A stretch of DNA of 64,000 nucleotides from Paenibacillus sp. Soil750 (lineage in GTDB: Bacteria; Bacillota; Bacilli; Paenibacillales; NBRC-103111): contig NZ_LMSD01000012.1 of NCBI RefSeq assembly GCF_001428045.1, positions 496,101-560,100 on the forward strand. Reading direction: 5' to 3'. The translations under genes and the position numbers were made by a program. The stretch's first letter is position 1, and every line of letters begins with the position of its first letter. The notes under the pieces were generated by a model. That model was not told the DNA's origin and did no database searches. It saw nothing but the letters and a program-made list of their open reading frames with translations. Below are positions 34,614 to 43,926 of this stretch, one piece after another.

Positions 34614-36341
34614 TCACTCCCTCTCTACTTTTTCCCAATACAGCTCGACTTTTAAGCCGCCCAATGTCGAGTGGTCTAGCAACATTCCTGAATTCTTGCC
34701 GAAGTAATAGTTAAAACGATGGTGAACATTCCATAATCCGGTTTGTTCGCTTTCGTTATCCTCCATACTGATTTTCCTTTTAAGCGCTTGCAATTTCTCC
34801 GCTGATAATCCTGGCCCATTATCCTCAACGATGAGACGATATGAATTCGGGTCCTCCAATCCTACGATGGTAATCCAACCATTCTCTAAAATTTCTTCTA
34901 AGCCATGTACAATCGCATTTTCAATAATCGGCTGAAAGATTAGTTTAGGAATTTGGATCGTTTTCATGGATTCGGGAATCGAACACGTATATTGAAACTT
35001 ATCCAATTGATGATTCATAATATTCATATAGTTAACCGCTAACTCTATTTCGCTATGTAATGTCGTGACTAGTGTTTCATTGCGAGTCGTATATTTGTAA
35101 TAATCCCCTAGATTATGTGCCATAGCGATGACCGATTGGTTTTTATTCATTTTTGCCATATTGACGATATAGGCAAGACAATTGTAAAGAAAATGGGGAT
35201 TGATTTGGGATTGAAGTTGCTTCATCGCAGCCTCTCTAGAGCGAATCTCTTCTATGTACACGCGTTTTATCAACTGATCGATTTCTAATCCCATGCCATT
35301 AAAAGAATCAAACAACTGCTGAAATTCATTATTTCGCTTTCTTTTAATCCGATAAGCAAAATTCTTATTCTTGATATGCTCTACTCCACGAATTAATATC
35401 CGAATGGGAACTTGAATATGAAAGTACAATAAGAAGGCAGCGATTGTGCCAAATAATAGTAGTAATAGCAAGATCATATAGAATAAATTTCGGCTGTGAA
35501 CGACCGGCTGTAGGATCTCGTCAAGCGGTTCGATATCTACTAAACTCCAATCGACTTTGCTTGAGGCTAGTGTATACAGAAGATATTTCTTCCCATCTAT
35601 GGATACGATATCGTGGAACTTTGACTTGCTCGTGAATTGATCCAAGGGGTAGTCTTGCATGAGTTGCTGAATTCTTTGGGTATTGGCTGTGCTGCTATAA
35701 ACCACTTGATCTTTGCTATGATAGAAAAAGGCATCGCTATGACCTGCCAGCTTAAAACTATCCAGCAAATTGGTAATATTCTGAGTAAAGAAATCCACGC
35801 GAATGATCAGCTCAGAATTCTTGATATCTGCTGGATCCTCATGAAAAGGTGATACAAAAAAACGGGAAAAGGCATCCATTTGGACACCGTTAACACCTAC
35901 TTTATTCAGTCGCCAATTGGGGGTGTAGCTTTTTAAAATCTCATCTTCATCGAACACTGTAGTTGTATCCGTGGACAAAAACAATTGACTTCTCGGAAAA
36001 TAGATGGAGATAATATTCATAATATTATTCGTAATGCTAAACAAACTGAGCTTGCTCTGAACATCTTGAATAACATTCAACCGATCATAACCAGATGTAG
36101 GCAAATTTCCAAATGCCACACTCTTGATCTCAGGATCTTTGGTAGCCAATGCCGCGAACAGCATGTTCTGGTCCAGTAAGATCTCGATTTGACCCAGAAA
36201 GTTAGCTAATTTCTCTTCATTTCTCGTATTGATTTGGTTCTCTATGACATGGATAGTCTGTTGATAGGAGTACGCATAGAGGCCTAGTATGGGGATTAAA
36301 ATCATAACAATCAGCAAGATAACTTTCGTAATCAGATTCAT
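34614..36341 (-). CDS. YesM-type sensor histidine kinase
   Basis: 575 residues. The ATG at 36341 follows GGGGG. A first membrane helix (about 5-25), an extracellular dCache-like sensor (about 30-285), a second helix (about 290-312), HAMP, then His_kinase with QINPHFLYNCLAY (phospho-acceptor His) and HATPase with ENAIVHGLEE and DNGPGLS. Its regulator follows by 8 bases. It lies 52 bases after the second permease gene, so it is probably part of the importer operon and senses the same sugar. Confidence 0.92.
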   Translation of the reverse strand: MNLITKVILLIVMILIPILGLYAYSYQQTIHVIENQINTRNEEKLANFLGQIEILLDQNMLFAALATKDPEIKSVAFGNLPTSGYDRLNVIQDVQSKLSLFSITNNIMNIISIYFPRSQLFLSTDTTTVFDEDEILKSYTPNWRLNKVGVNGVQMDAFSRFFVSPFHEDPADIKNSELIIRVDFFTQNITNLLDSFKLAGHSDAFFYHSKDQVVYSSTANTQRIQQLMQDYPLDQFTSKSKFHDIVSIDGKKYLLYTLASSKVDWSLVDIEPLDEILQPVVHSRNLFYMILLLLLLFGTIAAFLLYFHIQVPIRILIRGVEHIKNKNFAYRIKRKRNNEFQQLFDSFNGMGLEIDQLIKRVYIEEIRSREAAMKQLQSQINPHFLYNCLAYIVNMAKMNKNQSVIAMAHNLGDYYKYTTRNETLVTTLHSEIELAVNYMNIMNHQLDKFQYTCSIPESMKTIQIPKLIFQPIIENAIVHGLEEILENGWITIVGLEDPNSYRLIVEDNGPGLSAEKLQALKRKISMEDNESEQTGLWNVHHRFNYYFGKNSGMLLDHSTLGGLKVELYWEKVERE

Positions 36342-36393
36342 TGGGTTCCCCCACTCACTCACATTACTTACAGCTCTATCATAATCTTATTTC

Positions 36394-37272
36394 CTATTCT
36401 TTGACAGATCCCAAAGTCATACCTTTTACAAAGTATCTTTGCAGAAATGGATATACGAGCAAGATTGGGAAAATTCCGATGAACATAAGTGCCGATTTAA
36501 GGGAGCGTTCCGATAGTTCCTCCAAATCAGACGGGTTTAGACCAATCTTGGTATAATCAAATCCAGCAATTAAGGCTTGAAGAAATGTAGCCAGTGGGAA
36601 TTGATCGGCTTTATTCATATAGATCATTCCATCGAACCAAGAATTCCAATGAAACACCATAGTAAATAAGGAAAGTGTTGCTATAGAAGGCAATGAGATC
36701 GGAAGAAATACCGTGAATAGGACACGGAAATGTCCTGCGCCGTCTATCATTGCTGCCTCTTCCAGCTCTTTAGGGATTCCACGAAAGAAATTCATCATGA
36801 GCACAACATTGAATACATTCACTGCGACAGGTAGGATCAAGGCCCATATGGTGTTGGTCAACCCTGTCTTTTGTACGACTAGATAAGTGGGGATTAATCC
36901 GCCGTGAAACAGCATGGTAAATACGAAAAACCAAGCGTACAACGTTCTCCCTTTAAAATACCTATCCTCCTTGGACATCGAATAAGCAGCCAGCATCGTA
37001 AGAAACATCGTTAGCAACGTACCCAATACCGTCCTTAATACACTCACTTTAAAGGCAATCAAGAAATTATTGCTATTTAATGCCGTTTTATAGGCATCCA
37101 GATTAAAGCCGATCGGCCAGAATTTGACCAAATAAGATGTCGTTGCATAGTCCGAGCTTAAGGATACAGCTAACACATGGATCAACGGCAATATGCATAA
37201 AAAAGCCATCATCGACAAGAAAAAACTATTGGTGAATTGAAACATTTTGTTTGAAAACGATAGTTTTAACAT
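36394..37272 (-). CDS. CUT1 ABC importer permease (LplC type)
   Basis: 292 residues with six membrane helices. The ATG at 37272 follows GAGAGGAT; the frame stays open upstream into the preceding gene. The EAA loop is visible as KELEEAAMIDGAGHFRVLFTVFLPIS, which contacts the ATPase. The conserved C-terminal LQRYFVKGMTLGSVKE is typical of LplC/YtcP. No ATPase gene is present; these importers commonly share a distant MsmK/MsmX-type ATPase. It pairs with the permease directly upstream. Confidence 0.92.
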   Translation of the reverse strand: MLKLSFSNKMFQFTNSFFLSMMAFLCILPLIHVLAVSLSSDYATTSYLVKFWPIGFNLDAYKTALNSNNFLIAFKVSVLRTVLGTLLTMFLTMLAAYSMSKEDRYFKGRTLYAWFFVFTMLFHGGLIPTYLVVQKTGLTNTIWALILPVAVNVFNVVLMMNFFRGIPKELEEAAMIDGAGHFRVLFTVFLPISLPSIATLSLFTMVFHWNSWFDGMIYMNKADQFPLATFLQALIAGFDYTKIGLNPSDLEELSERSLKSALMFIGIFPILLVYPFLQRYFVKGMTLGSVKE

Positions 37273-37285
37273 AGCATATATCCTC

Positions 37286-38185
37286 TCAGAAAATCCTGTA
37301 ATTTGCATATTTAGATGCTAATTTATACGTTGTCGCAATAAGAATAAACCCAATAATCGATTTAAAAAATCCGACCGCTGTGGCTAAACTAAAAGAACCT
37401 TGCTTCAAACCTACTCGGTAAACATACGTATCAATAATATCTCCTTTGGGATAGACCAAGGGATTATACAGATTAAAGACTTGATCAAACCCAGCATTCA
37501 GAATATTGCCAAGTGATAATGTAACGATAACAATAGCAATTGGAATAACAGCGGGTATCGTAATATGAACCGCTTTTTGCAAATTATTGGCACCATCGAT
37601 ATCAGCAGCTTCATACATATTCGGATTAATTCCAGCCATAGCTGCCAGATAGATGATGGTTCCAAACCCAAATTCCTTCCAAACATCGCTTGTAATTAAT
37701 GTAGCCCGAAACCAATTCCCGCTCTGTAGGAAAGAGATCTGCTCCAAGCCAATCCAACCTAAAAATTGATTAATCAAGCCATTGGTTGAGAGCATATCCG
37801 TCAAAATCCCGCCAAGAATCACCCAATTAATGAAATGAGGCAAATAAACTAGGGATTGAATCGTTCTTTTAAATATCACCATACGTACTTCATTAAGAAA
37901 TAAGGAAAAACTGAAAGGAACAATTGCACCAACGACAATTTTAAATAAAGCGATAAACAACGTATTCCAGATAACCTGCAAGGCAACAGGATCATGGAAC
38001 ATAAATTTAAAATGCTTCAGTCCAACAAACGGGGACTTGAAAACGCCAAGCCAAGGCTTGAAGTCCTCAAAGCCAATCATAAACCCAACCATGGGGATAT
38101 AATTGAAAATAATTAGCAAAATGATGGAAGGCAATAAAAACAGATGCAACGGCCACGTTTTTCTTAGATTCAAATAGCTTTTCAT
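37286..38185 (-). CDS. CUT1 ABC importer permease (LplB type)
   Basis: 299 residues with six membrane helices. The ATG at 38185 follows AGGAG. The EAA loop NPNMYEAADIDGANNLQKAVHITIP and the C-terminal FNLYNPLVYPKGDIIDTYVYRVGL segment are typical of LplB/YtrF-like permeases. It works with the other permease (13 bases downstream) and the lipoprotein upstream to import oligosaccharides of perhaps 2-5 units, presumably the unsaturated products of the locus lyase. Confidence 0.92.
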   Translation of the reverse strand: MKSYLNLRKTWPLHLFLLPSIILLIIFNYIPMVGFMIGFEDFKPWLGVFKSPFVGLKHFKFMFHDPVALQVIWNTLFIALFKIVVGAIVPFSFSLFLNEVRMVIFKRTIQSLVYLPHFINWVILGGILTDMLSTNGLINQFLGWIGLEQISFLQSGNWFRATLITSDVWKEFGFGTIIYLAAMAGINPNMYEAADIDGANNLQKAVHITIPAVIPIAIVIVTLSLGNILNAGFDQVFNLYNPLVYPKGDIIDTYVYRVGLKQGSFSLATAVGFFKSIIGFILIATTYKLASKYANYRIF

Positions 38186-38243
38186 TCAAATAATCTCCTA
38201 TCGACTTTCAATATCGAGATAAAATGGTAATTTTGAAGAAACT

Positions 38244-38283
38244 AAATACGGAGAAACATAGTGAATCTCTGTACTCCGTATTT
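38244..38283 (-). terminator. Hairpin between binding-protein and permease genes
   Basis: Ten-base arms AAATACGGAG and CTCCGTATTT around a 20-base loop. It lies after the solute-binding-protein stop and before the permease start, where it can act as a partial terminator or mRNA-protecting stem. Confidence 0.65.
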
Positions 38284-38307
38284 ACTTCCCCTTATGAAGT
38301 CAGTTCC

Positions 38308-40023
38308 TTATTTCTGTTTGGAAACAGCTTCATTAATCTCTTTGGTAATTTGTGTGCCACCTTGCTCATGCCATTGCTTAAGGAATGTATCAAAATAATC
38401 CGGTTTCTGTTTCCCATAAATAATCTGCAAGTAAGCTTGATCCTCCAACGTATTCAGCTGCTCCCATTTCTCTTTCATCGTTGGAGTATTAGCGCCATAG
38501 AATCCGTTTTTCACATCCTTGTCCATTTGCAGGTAACCCACGGAAAAACCATCGATGGCCAACTTGTCATTGCTTGCAGCTAATTTTTGTTCAAATACAT
38601 TATCCAATTTCCCCGCTGCAACACGCTGGTAGATGCTCGGACCTTCCATTACATTCGTTGGTGCCGTTCCATTTGAAGGGAATATTAAATATCGGCTAAG
38701 ATTGACAATGCCATCCGGAACCGTTTTCCAATCTGGCTTTCCATCTTTCATTACGTAATCGTACCCTTCCCCTTGCCCTACCGCGAATGGACAGGAAGCA
38801 TCTTCGATCAGGCAACCATACATGGTGTCATAATATTTAAAAATGGCTTCCATATTATTAAATCCCTTACGAAATACATAAGTGCCATAGGATGGCTGTG
38901 ATTCCTGACGTCCAACCTCACCCGTAATTCCGGATGGAATCGGATAGGGTTTGATATTAAGCGTTTGATTCTTGCTCTTCGCTTCCGATACTGCAGTTCC
39001 AATTGGCCAAGCGCCTGCCCAACCTGCGGCAATTGCAATCCCCGCTTTCCCTGAAGTAAAATCAGCCATAGCTTTTGCTGCATCCATGGTTCCAAAATCA
39101 GGATTAAGATAACCTTTGCTAAACCATTGATTTAATTTGGCAAGACCTGCTTTAACAGTTGGTCTATTCGCACCGTATTCCAATTTGCCATCTGGCCCTT
39201 TGAGCCACATATAGGGCTGATCCTGCCCGAAAATAAACTCGACATTGGTCATGTAATTATTCGTTGGTTTGTGGTAGCCTGTGTTTGCTCCAAATGCCAA
39301 ACCGAATGTATCTTTTTTGCCATTTCCATCCGGATCTTGATTCGTAAACGCATCCAATAATTTTTCGAATTCCTCAATAGTGGTTGGGGCTTTCATTTGC
39401 AGCTTATCCAGCCAATCCTGACGAATCCACATGATATTCTCGCCAACCACGCCATTTGAGACATCCGGTAAACCAATTACTTTGCCGTTTCTTTTAGCTG
39501 TAGCCCAAACTGCCGGGTTTTTTGCGTATAAATTTTTTAATCTGGGTGATGCATATTTCTCAAAAGCTTCGTCAATCGTTTGAATTTTACCTGAATCAAT
39601 CAATTCCTCAAGCAAGCTTCCCCCTGTATAAAGGACATCCGGTAATTGTTCCCCGCTTGCCATTGCCAATCGTACTTTCGTCTCGAATGCTGCTGTATCT
39701 GTAACTACCCATTGAAATTTAGTTACAATTCCCAAGTTCTCACTTAACCATCGCGTGACCGGATTATTCTCTGGCGTATCTCCAAAACGGAGTTTATCTG
39801 AAGGTCTCAATGTAATAGCGGCGGATATCGTAACCGGAGGATCAAATTTGGTACGGGCATTCGATTGCGGCGACTGATTAGTGCCTGTCGCAACTGGACT
39901 AGCTGAATTCGTCGGACTGGTACTTTCCGATGCCTCGTTACCTCCGCCTGTGCACCCGGCAATCATGCTCATGCAAAGGGTGATACCTGTTAATATGGCT
40001 ACTGTTCTACGATTCCTTTTCAT
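38308..40023 (-). CDS. Oligosaccharide-binding lipoprotein of a CUT1 importer (LplA type)
   Basis: 571 residues. The ATG at 40023 follows AAGGGGG. A lipoprotein signal ends with MIAGC (Cys23 is the lipid site), followed by a Ser/Thr/Gly-rich linker. The rest is an SBP_bac_1-type two-lobed fold with DVLYTGGSLLEELIDSGKI, DPDGNGKKDTFGLAFG (the calcium-like loop of this group) and GKAGIAIAAGWAG. It heads the importer/kinase/regulator operon, and its promoter carries box copy B. The substrate is expected to be an acidic or mannose-containing oligosaccharide because of GH88, PL8 and GH92 nearby. Confidence 0.92.
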   Translation of the reverse strand: MKRNRRTVAILTGITLCMSMIAGCTGGGNEASESTSPTNSASPVATGTNQSPQSNARTKFDPPVTISAAITLRPSDKLRFGDTPENNPVTRWLSENLGIVTKFQWVVTDTAAFETKVRLAMASGEQLPDVLYTGGSLLEELIDSGKIQTIDEAFEKYASPRLKNLYAKNPAVWATAKRNGKVIGLPDVSNGVVGENIMWIRQDWLDKLQMKAPTTIEEFEKLLDAFTNQDPDGNGKKDTFGLAFGANTGYHKPTNNYMTNVEFIFGQDQPYMWLKGPDGKLEYGANRPTVKAGLAKLNQWFSKGYLNPDFGTMDAAKAMADFTSGKAGIAIAAGWAGAWPIGTAVSEAKSKNQTLNIKPYPIPSGITGEVGRQESQPSYGTYVFRKGFNNMEAIFKYYDTMYGCLIEDASCPFAVGQGEGYDYVMKDGKPDWKTVPDGIVNLSRYLIFPSNGTAPTNVMEGPSIYQRVAAGKLDNVFEQKLAASNDKLAIDGFSVGYLQMDKDVKNGFYGANTPTMKEKWEQLNTLEDQAYLQIIYGKQKPDYFDTFLKQWHEQGGTQITKEINEAVSKQK

Positions 40024-40058
40024 GTGAACCCCCTTATGGAATGTATCTTACACTATTA

Positions 40059-40124
40059 ATTATTGCATTCGTCCCAACTGAATGAAATGATCGATATTAA
40101 AGATTATGAACTTTGATTAGTCAT
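40059..40124 (-). promoter_or_regulatory. Importer promoter with 27-base regulatory box (copy B)
   Basis: The box at 40098-40124 differs from copy A at 4 of 27 positions. It is 75 bases from the ATG and 34 bases from an AATAAT -10 (40059-40064), exactly as in copy A. Confidence 0.7.
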
Positions 40125-40136
40125 TCCTACAATGAG

Positions 40137-40177
40137 AAAAGCTTTCCTTTAGCCACTTGGCTTTGGAAAGCTTTTTT
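40137..40177 (-). terminator. Terminator after the PL8 gene
   Basis: AAAAGCTTTCC pairs with GGAAAGCTTTT (11 bases), with an inner GCCA/TGGC stem. It lies directly after the PL8 stop on the minus strand. Confidence 0.8.
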
Positions 40178-40200
40178 ACTCATAGAGACCTTGCTCTTCG

Positions 40201-43200
40201 TTATAGTTTACTCGTAAATACAGCCCTACCAAGTGCCGGAGAGTAATAGGTCAGGTCGTTCTTAAATACGATCTTTACGTACTTGGTGCCTCCAGGTAAT
40301 TGTTGATCATAGCTAACCTTATGATAATTCGTTCCTACACCTAGCACTACTGTTCTGTTCGGAGTAACTAAGGTATAGGTAACATTGTCAGGCGACGAAT
40401 AAATATCAAAATCATTGATCGGTTCATTGTAGGCAAACCAAGTGTCTAGAGCGAATGAATCCATATTCATGCTGCCAAATGCTTTATAAACCACATTTTC
40501 TTGTAAAGTGTTAAGTCTTGACAATCTAGAAGTATCTCCGCCATATTTCGCCGCATTGGAACCACTTAAAATCAATTTAGAGGTACGCGAGAAAATTTTC
40601 GTATAATCATTAAGATCATCAACGATAGTGACACTGCTGGTAGGTGGAATCGGGGCATTGGTATCATATTGAATGGACAATTTATGCGATCTGCCGTCCT
40701 TGGCCTCCGTATTCACTTCAAATTTAATTGTAGGGCTTAATTGCAAAATCGTAATACTTGCGTCTTTTTGAATTAAAGTAGCTCCTGTTTTTGTGATTTC
40801 ATACGTTATCTTGGTCTGAAGATGTGTAGGGTCTGATGCAGCAATATCCAATACCCCCGCCTGATCCCTTACCATAATGGAAGAAGGATTGTAGGCAATA
40901 ATACCAGCAGCAATATCCGGCGTCCAGAAATTAGCGCCTGTGAGGCCAAGTCCATTTTCTTTAACCATTTGAACACTCGAATTGTTAGCAATAATCGATA
41001 CATCTGGACTATTGCTGTACGCAGTGGTTTGTTCTGCCGTCTTGCCTGGCAGCATCACATAAGCGTAGTCTTTGTTAACGGGGTTAGTACCGTGATCATA
41101 CCAGAACGTAAGGTATTTTTTGTTGATCACATCTGTCGAGCCTCCTGAAAACATTTGTCCCCAGGTGCCTTGTCGAGATTCACGAATGCCTTTAATCGCT
41201 GCGGGTTGCGGGAAATAATATCCTCCTGTGCCTTCCATATACACAGTGGATACATTACTCATGTTTTCTGTCCATCCCATTCCTGAAGGCTTCGTCACGC
41301 CATTTACAACAAGCTGCTCATCGCCTTTGTAAGTTGTAATGGAATGCACAGGGGTTAATACTGTCCCCAGTGCATTGGGCGCATAGAATTGAATCTCTGA
41401 AAGCCGATTGCCTAGATCAACATTATTCCCATGGAAAATGATTTTCGCGTATCTAGCAGTCGAATCTACTAGATCATACGCTTTTACTTCAGATGTCAAC
41501 GCACTTTGACCGCCATATACCGTTGTCCACACCGTATTATCCAATGAGGTCTGAATTTCAAATGAATATTGCCGGATACTGCCGATAAAGAAGGCTATTC
41601 CTGCGTATCCAATCGTAACATTACTACCAAAATCATATTTCAGCGAATTGCCATCGCCTACAGATGACCAACGTGTAAAGATATCATTGTCATTGGTTTC
41701 AAGATTATTCGTTGTTGATAACGCTTGCAAAGGAACAACCGAAGGTGGAATAATTAAATTTTGTGGATTTGGGGCATAGATTTGCACCTCTTGGATGTGG
41801 TTATATGCGTTAGTGGTATTACCATGACCGACAATCTTAACGTACCGCGCATATACATCAGGAAAATCAAACACTTGAATGGTCGATGCGTAAACTCCTA
41901 CTATTGAGCTTCCGCTGTATACTGTCGTCCACACTGTATTATTGCTGGAAACTTGGATATTGAACATACTGGCTCTGGCTGCCTGACTTAAGAAATTAAT
42001 ACCAACATACCCAACTGGCTGCACTTTGGCTAGATCATATTGAATCCATTGACCATCACCTACGGAAGTCCATCTACTACTTATGTTATTGTCTAACGTA
42101 TTCTCAGGTATGTTGCCATCATTGCCGCTATCGGTGACCTGGCTTACCATCAATCGCATGGGTTCGCCGCTCGTTGGGGTTGCAACCGGAGAACTTGTAT
42201 CGATTCCATGGGGAATCGTCTCTTTATTAAGACTTCTATTCTCAATGGTTGTTTCAATTACTCTGCCATCTGTACTATTGATTCCACTCCCAAGGGCGAC
42301 GATTTCATCATCGAAAGTGAACCAAGACTTCTTGGCTTTCAGCGTGCTTCCAGCTCCTTGCAAATCCATTCCCACCGCTGCGTATTGATTAAGCAGTTCT
42401 GTTCCACCTGTCCATGTACTAGGACTTAGGTAGTTTGCATTGGATCCGTCCGCTCTTACTCTGGTATCAACCGTTGTACCTGGTAATCGATACTTGTTCA
42501 CTGTAGGCCAATAGTCGATATATTGACGCAGATCGTTATTATATAAATAAGTCATCCCTTCGCCTGTATACCAACCCTTTACATTTTGATTAATACCATT
42601 TTCATAATTGGCGATACGATTAGAAGACATACTGACGCCAAATCCATATCCGGATTCTGGCTTCAAACTGATTGCTCTGTCCATACCAGCAAATACTTTC
42701 GTTAATGCAAGTTCTCCTCTTGGGATAATGTTGGTGTCATTCATCACAGCCTTTGCCAGCTGAAGAATGCTCAAATTTGCATCCTTATAGATACTGACTG
42801 TAAGATCTTGTTGAACCCAATATTTGACCATGGCCTTCATTCTCTGCGCATCCGTAGGGGGGCGATCTGCGCCAATCGTAAAATGCCTCCCATTACCTTA
42901 TTACCGATAACACGGCCTTGCGTGGAACTACTTGCAATTTCTCTGCCTCTCACCATGTCCATCATTAAGCCTTTATAGATGACTGGCTCATAGCTGTCAT
43001 AGATCCACTTAAATACATTAGAATAGTTCGCATATGTGTATTCCCATTGCGAACCGTTCAACCAATAGAGGAGATTGGACACATCCGGCAGGAGATTGGC
43101 CCCATAACCGCCCGTGTAGGCGATAGTACCATGCTGCAAGAATGAACCGTCTTCGTAAAATCCATCTCCTTTAATCACATAGTCCATGACTTGATTTAAT

Positions 43201-43833
43201 GCATCTCTTGAAGCCTCCAGCTTGGCACTTGATTTCATAATGATACCTTGCCCTGCAACAATCAGGGCTTTCCAAACACGATTAGCGCCATAGGCTGGAT
43301 TAGGTGCAGCATATTGAATGGCGGTTGGATCCGTGTTGTAGTAAGAAATCACATTCATATAGTTAGTGATTAGACCTGGATTTGTCGTAATCAAATCATC
43401 ATACATTAAAATTAAGATATCTTTGATCTGAATCGGTGATTGAATCTCCAAATCAAACCATGTCCCCGTTATCTCAGGCCCAAAAAGCGTTTCGTTGTAC
43501 CGATTTCGTGTATGTGACAAAATTTTGCGAGTTTACTGGATCAGAAGTGTTGTAGGCGGACCACAAGTACGTTCTGTTAGCAGCTTTATTCATTGTGCTC
43601 CAACTGGTCTGGGCGATCATGCTGAGTTTTTTTGCTACATCTGGATCAGATGTATTGTTTCCAGTACCCCCAGTGAGTGTATCCGCCCATTTTACTCTCA
43701 TATCATCATACGTATCACTTGCACGAACATGGCTAATTCCAATTTGTGAGAAACAGGAACATAAAAGACTCAAAATCATGAGCAAACCTAGTAATATGAA
43801 CGTTTCTAAAGAACATGAACATTCATTAGCCAT
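40201..43833 (-). pseudogene. Broken secreted PL8 polysaccharide lyase with two nested CBM32 modules
   Basis: Three pieces in different frames form one PL8 lyase of the xanthan/hyaluronate/chondroitin lyase family. Piece 1 (43474-43833) has a signal-like segment and the start of the alpha barrel (TYLWSAYNTSD). About 60 residues are missing before piece 2 (42837 to about 43510), which starts NRYNET and holds the catalytic Asn (GANRVWK), His (GSFLQHG) and Tyr (AYTGGYG). A frameshift in six G (42857-42862) separates piece 3 (40201 to about 42866), which continues in frame with DAQRMKAMVKYW. Piece 3 carries the beta-sandwich domains, interrupted after ETTIENRSLN by two F5/8C (CBM32) modules. No normal start or ribosome site is left; the apparent ATG at 43833 is the end of regulatory box C. 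Sequencing error could explain the homopolymer shift, but not the missing segment. Confidence 0.82.
43807..43833 (-). promoter_or_regulatory. 27-base regulatory box (copy C) abutting the PL8 remnant
   Basis: It differs from copy A at 3 of 27 positions. Unlike copies A and B, signal-peptide-like coding sequence begins within about ten bases, leaving no room for a -10 at the usual 34-base distance or a start at 75 bases. Confidence 0.65.
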
Positions 43834-43865
43834 GTTCCTATTAAAATGATTATCTCTCTACATGA

Positions 43866-43914
43866 AAACAAATAACGACCTGCGATCGCTCCATTCGCAG
43901 GTCATTATTTGTTT
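43866..43914 (-). terminator. Terminator after the GH92 gene
   Basis: Twenty-base arms (43866-43885 and 43895-43914), nearly perfect, around a 9-base loop and rich in A/T at the base. It follows the GH92 stop at 43927. Confidence 0.85.
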
Positions 43915-43926
43915 GTGTATCCTTTA

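Noticed and set aside
43807..43833. ATG at 43833 as the true start of the PL8 gene.
   Set aside because: The ATG is the end of a 27-base box found at two other promoters, and there is no properly spaced ribosome site.
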